From contig NZ_CP150218.1 in assembly GCF_037969875.1 (NCBI RefSeq), positions 62,001-126,000 on the forward strand: a DNA stretch of 64,000 bases. Reading direction: 5' to 3'. The position numbers and the translations under genes were made by a program. The stretch comes from Paenibacillus sp. FSL R7-0337. Its GTDB lineage: Bacteria > Bacillota > Bacilli > Paenibacillales > Paenibacillaceae. Positions within the stretch are counted from its first letter, which is position 1; the number at the start of each line of letters is the position of its first letter. The notes under the pieces were generated by a model. That model worked only from the letters and a program-made list of their open reading frames with translations. It had not been told where the DNA came from and did not search any database. Below are positions 8,378-16,647 of the stretch, piece by piece.

Positions 8378-9434
8378 ATGACGATGTCCGGGGCAGAGAT
8401 GAAGCGGGTAACTGCCGCCGTGCCGCTTGAGGAGACGGATTGGGTCAAAGCGGTGATGGAGCATAGCGACCAGCTATACCATATTGCTTACAGTTATCTG
8501 GGCAACCGCAATGACGCACTGGAAGCGCTCCAGGAGACCACTTGCCGGACCTGCCGGAGAAGTGAATTGGGGCGGGCTGGAGATGTTCAAGCGGCTCTAT
8601 TCCTTTGATTCAGAAGCGCCTACGCTGGATACGGCTATCCGGCACGGCTACATTCAGGAGATTGATAAAAGTGTAGCCAGCGGGAATTTCCGGATTACTT
8701 TGAATGCTGTAACGGCGGATGAGAACACAATCATCTTTTTGTATACAGCCAATGTCGCGGAAGGCCAGGAGATCTATAGTGTTAACAGTGCGATAATTAA
8801 GAATCTGTCAACCGGATATGATCTGGAGAACGGGGGCGGGGTTGGTGCCCATGCTAAAAACAATGGCTATGATGATAAGCGTATCTACTACGGAAGAGGT
8901 ACCATCTACCTGGACCGGAGCAAGCCGTTCCCGGAGAAACTGGAAGCTAATTTCCAGATCTCCTCTATGGACAAGGGGAAAATGAAAGATCTGACGAAAG
9001 GTGTAAATGTAGCCGATGTGCATTATTCCCCGAGACTTAAGATCAGCTTCAAGCTGGACCCGAAATTCAAACAGCAACAGACAGTCATTGTCAAGCCGCA
9101 GGAAGACTTCATACTGGAGGGCGTTCAAGTGACGCTGGAGCAGGTTGAGCTCTCCCCGTTGATGATCCGTACTGTATTCAAAATCAAGAAGGAGACTGAG
9201 ATTACGTGGCAGGACCGTCAAAAGGTATTTGGCGCTATACACGGGAATGAAATTCAGTCGAAAACCGGGTACGGAACGACCAAGATATGGTCACCCACAG
9301 GCACTGCAACCGATGAAGGCTATGAACGGATCTTCGGAAGCAATCTGCTCGATAAGCCAGAATCGATGAATATGATTATGAAGACAGGGACCGGCAAGAA
9401 TACCAGAGACATTAACTTGCGCATTCTGCCGTGA
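8378..9434 (+). pseudogene. Deletion scar: ECF sigma N-terminus joined to DUF4179 anti-sigma C-terminus
   Basis: Starting at 8378, the first ~55 codons encode the beginning of an ECF sigma factor (WVKAVMEHSDQLYHIAYSYL, then GNRNDALEALQETT), the region-2 helix pattern. Immediately after, the sigma frame becomes meaningless. A different frame, open to 9434, encodes the extracytoplasmic part of a DUF4179-type anti-sigma factor (MFKRLYSFDSEAPTLDTA onward, then a long beta-rich domain). Missing are sigma regions 2.3-4, the anti-sigma start, its cytosolic domain and its membrane helix. The simplest reading is one internal deletion near 8540-8580 that removed the joint of a sigma/anti-sigma operon and also shifted the frame. 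Neither half should work. The 5' ribosome site (GGAGAGGAGAGGGAGAG) is intact. Confidence 0.8.
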
Positions 9435-9447
9435 ACCCTTGTACGCG

Positions 9448-9489
9448 AAAAAGGCTGACTGTTGGTATATCCGGCGGGTCAGCCTTTTT
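9448..9489. terminator. Bidirectional terminator
   Basis: Perfect 12-bp arms AAAAAGGCTGAC and GTCAGCCTTTTT between the sigma/anti-sigma remnant and the convergent acetyltransferase gene. A-run and T-run on either side allow use from both strands. Confidence 0.9.
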
Positions 9490-9510
9490 GCGCTGCGGTC
9501 AGAGTGGTTC

Positions 9511-10059
9511 TCATCCCCCATTATGGAACCTGAAGGCAAGCTTATGGCCGTCAAAAGTCTCCCCGCTGCGCTCCGAATATTGGCCCTGCGTGTAGCGGGA
9601 GACCGTCTTGCGCCAAAAGCTCTGACCGGTGATATTCTTCGCAGCCGGGTTGGTGAACAGCTCCCATTCGCCCCGGAATTGTTCAAACACCAGCACCGCC
9701 GCCTGTTCCGCGATTCCCGTCCCTCTGAAGGGCTGCAGCAGAAAGTAGTCGCTCACGAAATAATCGACGCCCTGCGCACAATATGGAGGGGTAGCAATCC
9801 GTGCGAAGCCTGCCGGCATCGAATGAGCTTGAATCAGAAAAGAGTACAGAATGCCCGGCTTGTCCCACCAAATATTCTGCACCTCATACTGATCTGCCAG
9901 CGTGCGGTATTCGTCCGTGTCCTCAAAGATGCCATGCCGGTTAGGCAGATGCCCCTCCACAAGTCCGTAATGACCTGAAAGATCATGCAGATAGAGCGGT
10001 AACATATTTTTGATAATATAGGCTTCATCCGGCCCGGTTAGCTTGATTGATATATTCAT
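9511..10059 (-). CDS. GNAT-family acetyltransferase
   Basis: A protein of 182 residues from the start chosen here, with the GNAT fold used for acetyl-CoA-dependent N-acylation. The acetyl-CoA loop (QPFRGTGIAEQAA) lies in the second half, preceded by a hydrophobic strand (DYFVSDYFLL) and followed by WELFTNPAAKNITGQSFWRK, where the Asn and Trp fit the usual C-terminal pattern. Two starts are possible: 10059 (poor ribosome site) and 10083 (GGGAG but at a long distance). The substrate cannot be inferred; the gene is isolated between a pseudogene and a secreted protein. Confidence 0.8.
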   Translation of the reverse strand: MNISIKLTGPDEAYIIKNMLPLYLHDLSGHYGLVEGHLPNRHGIFEDTDEYRTLADQYEVQNIWWDKPGILYSFLIQAHSMPAGFARIATPPYCAQGVDYFVSDYFLLQPFRGTGIAEQAAVLVFEQFRGEWELFTNPAAKNITGQSFWRKTVSRYTQGQYSERSGETFDGHKLAFRFHNGG

Positions 10060-10173
10060 TGCCAGCCTGCTTTCTGTAATCATCTATAACGCTTACTCCC
10101 ACTGTATACCGGAAATGAAGTCTCTTCATAGGCAAGTCTCTGTTATAAACTGAACTTTATCTATTCACATCTT

Positions 10174-10211
10174 AAAAAAGCCGGAACTTCCGATATCGGA
10201 AATTCCGGCTT
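10174..10211 (-). terminator. Terminator of the secreted propeller protein gene
   Basis: Arms AAGCCGGAA and TTCCGGCTT enclose a second dyad (TTCCGATATCGGAA). Read on the minus strand it ends in a T-run, directly after the stop codon at 10226. Confidence 0.9.
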
Positions 10212-10225
10212 ATTCTCTCTGTATA

Positions 10226-11527
10226 TTACTTCGCGGAGACCAGTGCTAAGTAGCTAACCGGACCAGTGGACAGCTTGATTTTGGTTTTGCCGTCATTGCT
10301 GTACCGGTATAGACAGTCGTTATCCAGACCGTTGATATAATACAAGCCGGGAATATTGTCTGTAATTACAGAGTAATCGGATTCTACACCGCTCAATTTA
10401 GTCAAGGATAAATCGGCATTCAGCAAGTAAGCATCGGCTGCGGTGAACAATACGGTGGTAAGCGCCGATCCGTTTCTAACCGTTCGGATATCTTGAATAT
10501 TCGACAACGGCAGCGGCTTGGAGGAGATAATTTTGCCGTTAGCCAGCGTGCTGATGTAGGCTTTGCCTTTGGAATCTGCATAGACCAGCTTATTCGTGGC
10601 AATCTCGCTGATGCTGATCACACTGTTCTGGCTTAGCTGCAGGATCTTCCCGTTCTTATCCATCAGGAAGCCTTTGCCGGTATTATAGTCCAGCTCATCG
10701 CCGGTGGCGTCTACTTTAATGCCTTTGTTGAACAGAAAATAATGGTCGGACCAGGTACCGGCAATAGCGGCGTTGGATTCCAACGGATTATTGGGATTGG
10801 CTGCTTTGGGAGCTCCACCGCTTAGGGGGAGGGTATAGAGCAACATGGAGTTCAAAGAATACTCGGTTTCGGTGGGCTTGTTGTCAATCATAAGGTTAAT
10901 AGTTGTAGCGTATGGATGATAAAATTTGCTCTTCTGTATAGCTCCACTGGCAATCCACTGAATGACCCCGCTCCCGTCGCGGGACCTCGAAGCAACCCAG
11001 GTAGTGTTGTTCTTCAGTGCATTATAGTAGATCCGCCCGCTTAAGACGTCGAAGGTCCGGAAATTCACATCGGCATTGTCTGCTATCAGGGTAAGCTGTG
11101 AATCATCGTCAGCGTCGGCCAAGGTACGGTAGATGTGGCCTGTATCATCAAGGAAGTACAGATAGGGACCGTCGAACAGGTAAAAGAGGATGTTCCGGTC
11201 CCCGAGGAAGTTAGTAATTAAAGCATCAGGATCGCTGAGGGACAGACGCTGTATCCCCATAGCGCCATCATAGTAAAAATACAGATATTTGCCGGTCGAG
11301 TCTAATCCGTTGCCGTCATAGTTCTCTGCGATCTTCTGTGTCTCACTTCCATCTGTCGTTACACGATATAGAACATCGTTAGAGACATAGTACACATATG
11401 ATTTCGTAGAAGCAGCCGCTGCTGCCGTGTGTGACTGTCTGCCTCCCCCAACTGTACCGAGTGACGCCAGTAGCAGTACAAGCAGAAGGACGCCTGTTTT
11501 TCTGGATAGTAAGTGTAAAGCCTTCAT
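10226..11527 (-). CDS. Secreted DUF5050-like repeat protein
   Basis: A 433-residue exported protein. The N-terminus is a signal peptide: positively charged start, Leu/Val core, and a likely cut near TAAAAAS. The mature part is made of ~45-residue beta repeats with the pattern YVYYVSNDVLYRVTTDGSET, YLYFYYDGAMGIQRLSLSD and YLYFLDDTGHIYRTLAD. This is typical of DUF5050/propeller-like proteins on the surface of Bacillota. The start at 11527 follows GGAGAG at 7 bases; a longer frame upstream lacks signal-peptide character. It stands alone with its own terminator. Binding partner unknown; a sensor or cell-surface role is inference. Confidence 0.75.
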   Translation of the reverse strand: MKALHLLSRKTGVLLLVLLLASLGTVGGGRQSHTAAAAASTKSYVYYVSNDVLYRVTTDGSETQKIAENYDGNGLDSTGKYLYFYYDGAMGIQRLSLSDPDALITNFLGDRNILFYLFDGPYLYFLDDTGHIYRTLADADDDSQLTLIADNADVNFRTFDVLSGRIYYNALKNNTTWVASRSRDGSGVIQWIASGAIQKSKFYHPYATTINLMIDNKPTETEYSLNSMLLYTLPLSGGAPKAANPNNPLESNAAIAGTWSDHYFLFNKGIKVDATGDELDYNTGKGFLMDKNGKILQLSQNSVISISEIATNKLVYADSKGKAYISTLANGKIISSKPLPLSNIQDIRTVRNGSALTTVLFTAADAYLLNADLSLTKLSGVESDYSVITDNIPGLYYINGLDNDCLYRYSNDGKTKIKLSTGPVSYLALVSAK

Positions 11528-11687
11528 AGTAATTCTCTCCTTCAGCCAATGTGATAAACATACGAACAAATACTGTTCTAATAAGATATCGGAGGAATCG
11601 GCAGTTTCAAATATACAGCTTAAGCCCTAAAAGGCTTGCACGAAAGAGAAAATGAACCGTTGCACTGGGACTCATGGTCCGGGTGCA

Positions 11688-12536
11688 TCAATGCGATAAG
11701 CAATAGATCAGGATGGCTTGCTGAACATAGATCAGACTTTTCTTGAACCCGAATCCGGCAAAATAAGGCGAAGCAATCACCTCTTCACTGACCTCCTCAT
11801 TGCGGAAGAAGGGAGGACAGGGGTTCAGGAGCGCCCCGGGTCTTGTCTGCTTCATCCGGTCCAGTGTAATCTGATAAGTGCTGATATACTCCGGGGTCAG
11901 GAAATCCTTAGGCAATGAATCGGTAAGAATCACATCGCTCTCCGGTAACACGCTGTCCAGGCTCGTATGAAAGGTATAGCCCGGGTGATTGCCGCTGGCC
12001 ATCTCATGACCTGGCGTGCATACATGATGGAACGAGAGATTCAGGGCTTGCGCCGCCTCCAGCCAAGTTCTTGATATATTGCCGGGCGGTCCAACGAAGG
12101 TGTAGGACAACTCCTGGTAGTTGTCCCGGAGGCTGCGCAGAGCATACAGGTCAGCCAGAATCTCACAGGGGTGATTACGTGCAGTCATCGCATTAATAAC
12201 GGGAACAGAGGCGTAGGCGGACAACTCCTCCAGTTTGCAAAGGTCAGGTGTTCTGGCAATGATGCCATCCCCCCAGTTCTCCAGGTAGCGGACGATATCG
12301 CCCGGCGCTTCTTTCTTGTCGAGCGTCTCCGGCGGAAAGGTAATGCAGGCCCCGCCCAGGTCACGGATGCCTTTCTCGAAGCTGACCCGTGTCCGCAGAC
12401 TGGTCTCCGGGAAGAAGAGAATCATCGTTTTACCTTCGAGCAGCGGTTCTGATTTTCGGAGACGAAGCCGGTCGGTTAATTCAAAGATATCCAGAATCTG
12501 CTCTGAAGTAAGCTGGTTGATATTCAAAAAATGCAT
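11688..12536 (-). CDS. Divergent aspartate/ornithine carbamoyltransferase-fold protein
   Basis: A 282-residue member of the carbamoyltransferase fold. The carbamoyl-phosphate loop is intact (SLRTRVSFEKG, the S-x-R-T-R motif), as is the Arg-Asn-His-Pro segment (TARNHPCEILADL). However, HPCQ of ornithine transcarbamylases is HPCE, the D-x-x-x-SMG ornithine loop is replaced by TDSLPKDF, and the HCLP segment is NPCPPFF. Family knowledge therefore supports carbamoyl-phosphate binding but not ornithine as acceptor. Start at 12536 follows GGGGGA at 7 bases. The gene is isolated from arginine or pyrimidine genes and divergent from an XRE regulator, which may control it. Confidence 0.75.
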   Translation of the reverse strand: MHFLNINQLTSEQILDIFELTDRLRLRKSEPLLEGKTMILFFPETSLRTRVSFEKGIRDLGGACITFPPETLDKKEAPGDIVRYLENWGDGIIARTPDLCKLEELSAYASVPVINAMTARNHPCEILADLYALRSLRDNYQELSYTFVGPPGNISRTWLEAAQALNLSFHHVCTPGHEMASGNHPGYTFHTSLDSVLPESDVILTDSLPKDFLTPEYISTYQITLDRMKQTRPGALLNPCPPFFRNEEVSEEVIASPYFAGFGFKKSLIYVQQAILIYCLSH

Positions 12537-12574
12537 CGGTGTATCCCCCGGTAGATGAGAAATCAGCAATAAAT

Positions 12575-12648
12575 GCCGGTTGAATAAATATACAATAATC
12601 AGGAATAGTATACAACCCATTTAATGTTAAAAAGTATATTCTACCGGC
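12575..12648. repeat. Inverted repeat in the carbamoyltransferase/XRE promoter region
   Basis: GCCGGTTGAATAAATATAC at 12575-12593 faces GTATATTCTACCGGC at 12634-12648. The outer six and inner three bases pair perfectly, with a four-base insertion in one arm. It lies just upstream of the carbamoyltransferase start, in the 229-bp gap shared with the divergent XRE gene, so an operator or leader hairpin are both possible. Confidence 0.45.
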
Positions 12649-12765
12649 AGTTGAATCAGAGGGTATGCAGCTATTCAACCAGCAATTGATAGGATTGTAT
12701 ATGCTGAAATGATATGCTGTTTCTGGCAGTGTGCACTGTACATTTTATAATCTCGGAGGGATATC

Positions 12766-13689
12766 ATGCTCGACTTACGTAGAATTGGGGCTTATATATC
12801 GCGGCTTCGCAAAGACCAGGACTGGACCCAATTGGAGCTTGCCGATCAACTGAATGTAAGTCATCAGGCGGTATCGAAATGGGAGCGGGGCGACTCGCTG
12901 CCGGATATTGGAACACTTCCGCAGGTTGCGGGGTTATTCGGCCTAACCGTAGACGACATTTTGAATGCAGGAGACCACGCAGAGCATAGAGAGCACCCGC
13001 ATCTGGGACGGATCGTAGAGGAGATTGCAGAGAACAGGCCGGGCCAGATTGCAGAGCTGGTCAATGCCGGTAAGCTGGAGATGGAAGAGCTTGTAGAGGT
13101 AGCGCCTTTTGTAAAAGCAAGTGCCCTTAATAAGGTTACAGAGGGCATTGACAGCAGCGTCCTTACGTTAGATGTAATTATGCGGCTGGCCCCGTTCCTG
13201 GGTACAGATTTATTGGATGAACTGGTTCATCAGGTTGAAAAGAAAGAAACGGCTTGGAATGTCATTTCCGGACTTGCCCCGTTCGTCAGCAGTGGCACCT
13301 TAAGCCTGCTTGTCGATCAAGCAGCAGACGGTTCTAGAGAGGTGAACAATCTTGTGGGCATCGCCCCGTTTCTGGAACGGGAACAGCTGGATCTGTTGGT
13401 GCAACAAGCCAGAGGGGACAGTCCCAGCTGGCATTCCATTCAAGGCTTGGCTCCCTTTATTAGCAGAGAAACGTTGGGCCTTCTAGTTGACCGCTTGGCA
13501 GACGGTACTGTCGATGCAAATCAGCTCACAGGCCTCGCTCCTTTCCTGGACAGGGGGAAGCTTGGGAAGCTTCTTGGTGAAGTCGAAGCAGAGCAGCTTA
13601 GCCCGGATCTGCTGGCAAGCCTCGCCCCGTTCATCGATCAAGGGACGTTGAGCAGAATGGTGACAGGCTTACTGAATAAAGAAAAGTAG
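12766..13689 (+). CDS. XRE regulator with seven 29-residue repeats
   Basis: A 307-residue protein. Residues 6-65 form a typical Cro/C1-type helix-turn-helix (ISRLRKDQDWTQLELADQLN, then VSHQAVSKWERG). From residue 109 to the C-terminus it consists of seven tandem units of exactly 29 residues, starting at 109, 138, 167, 196, 225, 254 and 283, the last cut to 25. The unit consensus is L-x-x-L-A-P-F-L/I-x-x-x-x-L-x-x-L-V followed by a variable segment. The pattern suggests a two-helix solenoid for protein binding or oligomerisation. Start ATG follows GGAGGG. The gene is followed by a strong terminator and is divergent from the carbamoyltransferase gene. DNA binding is secure as inference; the ligand or partner is unknown. 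Confidence 0.85.
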   Translation: MLDLRRIGAYISRLRKDQDWTQLELADQLNVSHQAVSKWERGDSLPDIGTLPQVAGLFGLTVDDILNAGDHAEHREHPHLGRIVEEIAENRPGQIAELVNAGKLEMEELVEVAPFVKASALNKVTEGIDSSVLTLDVIMRLAPFLGTDLLDELVHQVEKKETAWNVISGLAPFVSSGTLSLLVDQAADGSREVNNLVGIAPFLEREQLDLLVQQARGDSPSWHSIQGLAPFISRETLGLLVDRLADGTVDANQLTGLAPFLDRGKLGKLLGEVEAEQLSPDLLASLAPFIDQGTLSRMVTGLLNKEK

Positions 13690-13713
13690 AGTGCAAAAGA
13701 AAAATAGACAGAC

Positions 13714-13755
13714 AAAAAACAGAGCACCGGCGTATTCTCCGCCGTGCTCTGTTTT
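13714..13755. terminator. Strong bidirectional terminator
   Basis: Arms of ACAGAGCACCGGCG and CGCCGTGCTCTGT (one bulge) with flanking A and T tracts, between the XRE regulator and the convergent telA gene. Confidence 0.9.
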
Positions 13756-13777
13756 GCTTTGTATATGGGCAGTGATG

Positions 13778-14917
13778 CTACAGCCCGAGCGTATTACCCT
13801 TTTCCAGCCGCTGAATCTGCTGTTCGCCGTTATCTGCCAGCTCCCGGAACTGGATAATGGTCTCACGCATCTTAGGGAGCGCCTCCTGCTTGTAGGTGCT
13901 GATCGAATCCAGGGCGGAGAGGACGTCGGTGAAGGCCTGCTTCAGCGTATCAACCGAAATGCTGGTTTCGAGCGATTGCTTGTGAATGGCTGCACCCTGC
14001 TCCTTAAGCATTCTGGAGGTGCCGCTGATCAGATTGTCGGTGGTCTGGTTCAGCAGCTCGATTTTTTGGAGGACGATCTTCTGGTTGTATAAGGCGCTGG
14101 CGACTGTAACCGAAATTTTAAGCGCAGATACCGTAACATTCCTGGCTCTGTCCACTCCACGGATCAGTTCCTTGTTGTTGCGGATGACAACCTCAATAGC
14201 CATAATGCCCTGCTGATTGACTACGAGCATCTGCTGCAGATCCATCACCCGCTGGCGCAGCGGGAACAGCACCTCCTCTGTAATGAACCGCACCTTATCC
14301 TCGTCTTCACCGCGCTGCTTGGCAGCTTCAATCTGCTTCTCAATCTCCTCGTCCATCAGGATGCCGAGCTGAATCTCCTTCTTAAGCCGCTTGGTCAGCT
14401 CCCGCAGGGTCTGCTGTTCAATCTCCAGTGTCGTATTGTCATTCTTCAGCACGGCTTTGCCTTTATCCAGGGATAGAATAATATCTGAGATGACGGCATC
14501 AGCCTTTTGATATTTGGCGAAATAATTACGCAGGGGGTGGAAAAACTTGCCGAGAAAGCCGCTTTTGGCGAAATCGACCGCGCTGGGGTCCAGATCCTTG
14601 AGCTGCTGGTGCAGCTCGGTTAATCCCTTGGCGACCTGGCCGCCTTCATCCCCGGTCTTGGACAGATTGCCCACCGATACCTGAAGCAGGGAGTTCTTCT
14701 CCGACGAGGAGCGCATGGTGCCCATCCCGAAGCTGTCAATCGACTGCAGCACAGCCTTGCGTTTCTCCAGAGACTCGAAGTCCAGCTCCAGGATACTGGA
14801 GACATTATTAATCGCCTGCTCCTTAAGCTGGGTGACTTCCTCCGGCTCCGGCTGAACCTGCTCCTCGATGACCGATTTCAGCTTCTCGGGGCTGGGAATT
14901 TCCATGGTGAATGACAT
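13778..14917 (-). CDS. telA: TelA-family toxic anion resistance protein
   Basis: A 379-residue soluble, largely helical protein of the TelA/KlaA family (B. subtilis YceH type). Members are named for tellurite resistance but in Bacillota commonly accompany stress or envelope operons. The family features are the charged coiled segments (residues ~150-200), the conserved block VMDLQQMLVVNQQGIMAIEV, and the C-terminal helix with SALDSISTYKQEALPKM. It is the last gene of a three-gene operon (membrane protein, PBP/VWA hybrid, TelA) with 26 bp to the gene before it. That context suggests the protein works with the surface VWA protein rather than in tellurite detoxification specifically. Confidence 0.9.
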   Translation of the reverse strand: MSFTMEIPSPEKLKSVIEEQVQPEPEEVTQLKEQAINNVSSILELDFESLEKRKAVLQSIDSFGMGTMRSSSEKNSLLQVSVGNLSKTGDEGGQVAKGLTELHQQLKDLDPSAVDFAKSGFLGKFFHPLRNYFAKYQKADAVISDIILSLDKGKAVLKNDNTTLEIEQQTLRELTKRLKKEIQLGILMDEEIEKQIEAAKQRGEDEDKVRFITEEVLFPLRQRVMDLQQMLVVNQQGIMAIEVVIRNNKELIRGVDRARNVTVSALKISVTVASALYNQKIVLQKIELLNQTTDNLISGTSRMLKEQGAAIHKQSLETSISVDTLKQAFTDVLSALDSISTYKQEALPKMRETIIQFRELADNGEQQIQRLEKGNTLGL

Positions 14918-14943
14918 ATGAACCCTCCTTCAGAATATAAAGT

Positions 14944-16629
14944 CTACATTTGCACGTTGAGCAGGTTTCCGATTTTGTATACTACATCCTCTGTGTCGGC
15001 GTTGATATTGGCCGCCTCGTTGATGCTCGAGATGCTCTCCAGTGCCTTGATATTGGCGTTATACCCGATGGTATATACCGGAATCTTGTAAGTCTCGATC
15101 AGGCCCCGGATATCATCCAGGGAATGGCCTTCGTTGGTCTCCCCGTCGCTAAGCACGAAGATTAGAGGCTTCATGTCCGGGTTCAGCGCCAGCTGATCCT
15201 TCAGCATCTTCATCGCAACCACCACGCCGTCGAAGGTAGCCGTGCCGCCCACAGGCTGAAGGCTGTTAATCGCCCCTACGAACATGGACTGCTGATTGGT
15301 ATCATATTTGCCGATGGGCAGATTGATAGTCACATCACTGGAATAGGACACAAAGCCGATACTGTTGTCCTTGCCGAGGAATTTCTGGCCCTTCAGCAGG
15401 GACTCCTTGAGACGGTTCAGCGGCTCACCGGCCATGCTGCCTGAGACATCGGCTACGAACACTGCCGCAATCGGCTTGCTGCCGTTCTTTTTCTCCTTCC
15501 AGAGCTTCTGGGCCGAAGAGAGAATGGAGCCGTCAACCGGTGCCAGCTCTGAGACATAGTCGGTCAGGCCGTTGAAGCCCTTGTCCGCAGCCGTCTTCTG
15601 GTACTTCTCCTGCTGGACGAATTCGCCGAACTTCTTAATGATCGCCAGCTTCTCCGGCGGCAGCTGCCCGAGTGCATACAGCGGGCTGTCATGTCTTACC
15701 CCGAATGGGGTGAACACATAGCCGCTGTTCAAATCCTTCGCTTTGACGAAGGTCTGATACTCAAGGACGAAGGCATCCAGCATGCCGGATTTAGCGGCTT
15801 CCCGCATTTGCAGGGTGGTGGAGGCGATGAAGGGCACGTTGGCCTGGAACTTCTCGAAGCCTTGAACCGCCTTGTCTCCCAGCAGATCCGTACTGTCGAA
15901 GGTGCTCAGTGCGGTGACCAGGAAATTCAGCCCCGTTGAACTGGCAAAAGGATCGGTGTACCCCATCGCCAGCTCATTAGCCGCAATGGCGTCGGTAATT
16001 GTCTTGACGTTGATCGAGCCGTATTTGTCGACCAGTTGATCGTATTTCTGCTTGCTCATTACTACTCCGGCTACGTTGCCGGTCAGACGCTTCGTAACCA
16101 ATTCGGCCTGCACGTCACTGGCCTTGACCATCTCGCCCCATAGCTCATTAGAGGGAGTGTATGCGTCAGGCACATATTTGCCGGACCGGATATAATCAGC
16201 GGCTGTGCCGGAAGCAATGTTGCGGATTTTGACTGAGGCCGGCTTGCCGTCTATTGTAATACCGGCAGCGTTGAAATCTGCGGCGACCTCATTCAGCCAG
16301 CCGTCATTGCCTGTTCCGGACTTCTCTGTAGAGGAGAAAATCTCGACGAAGCTGTCCGTGGTGCTCTCTACGGAGATGGGGAACTTGGAGATATCGGGCA
16401 ACGAATCGCCGATGGACGACGGATCAAGATCGATCTGTCCTTTTACAGGCTCAGCACTGGTCACGTTGATATCCTTATAGATGCGGTTCAGTCTTTTGTC
16501 GGCGTCTTCGGCAGAGATTTCTGTCTTGGATTTGCCCAGATTGGACGTTAAGGTAATTCCGAAGTAGACGAGTGCGAAGACGGATGCGGCGATAATGCCG
16601 AGTATGAACAGTGTTTTGCCTTTCCTCAT
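14944..16629 (-). CDS. Membrane-anchored hybrid of a substrate-binding-like and a VWA domain
   Basis: A 561-residue protein with one N-terminal membrane helix (residues ~5-28) and an extracellular remainder. Residues ~80-340 resemble a type-2 periplasmic binding domain (ESTTDSFVEIFSSTE near the start, IRNIASGTAADYI, GYTDPFASSTGLNFL). Residues ~385-560 are a von Willebrand A domain with a complete metal-ion site: DVSGSMAG, a Thr in GGTAT, and an Asp in LSDGET. The hybrid sits between a two-helix membrane protein (18 bp upstream) and TelA (26 bp downstream). The role is unknown; VWA plus binding domain suggests ligand-dependent protein contacts at the cell surface. ATG start follows GGGAGATGAACCT. 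Confidence 0.85.
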   Translation of the reverse strand: MRKGKTLFILGIIAASVFALVYFGITLTSNLGKSKTEISAEDADKRLNRIYKDINVTSAEPVKGQIDLDPSSIGDSLPDISKFPISVESTTDSFVEIFSSTEKSGTGNDGWLNEVAADFNAAGITIDGKPASVKIRNIASGTAADYIRSGKYVPDAYTPSNELWGEMVKASDVQAELVTKRLTGNVAGVVMSKQKYDQLVDKYGSINVKTITDAIAANELAMGYTDPFASSTGLNFLVTALSTFDSTDLLGDKAVQGFEKFQANVPFIASTTLQMREAAKSGMLDAFVLEYQTFVKAKDLNSGYVFTPFGVRHDSPLYALGQLPPEKLAIIKKFGEFVQQEKYQKTAADKGFNGLTDYVSELAPVDGSILSSAQKLWKEKKNGSKPIAAVFVADVSGSMAGEPLNRLKESLLKGQKFLGKDNSIGFVSYSSDVTINLPIGKYDTNQQSMFVGAINSLQPVGGTATFDGVVVAMKMLKDQLALNPDMKPLIFVLSDGETNEGHSLDDIRGLIETYKIPVYTIGYNANIKALESISSINEAANINADTEDVVYKIGNLLNVQM

Positions 16630-16647
16630 AGGTTCATCTCCCTTTCC

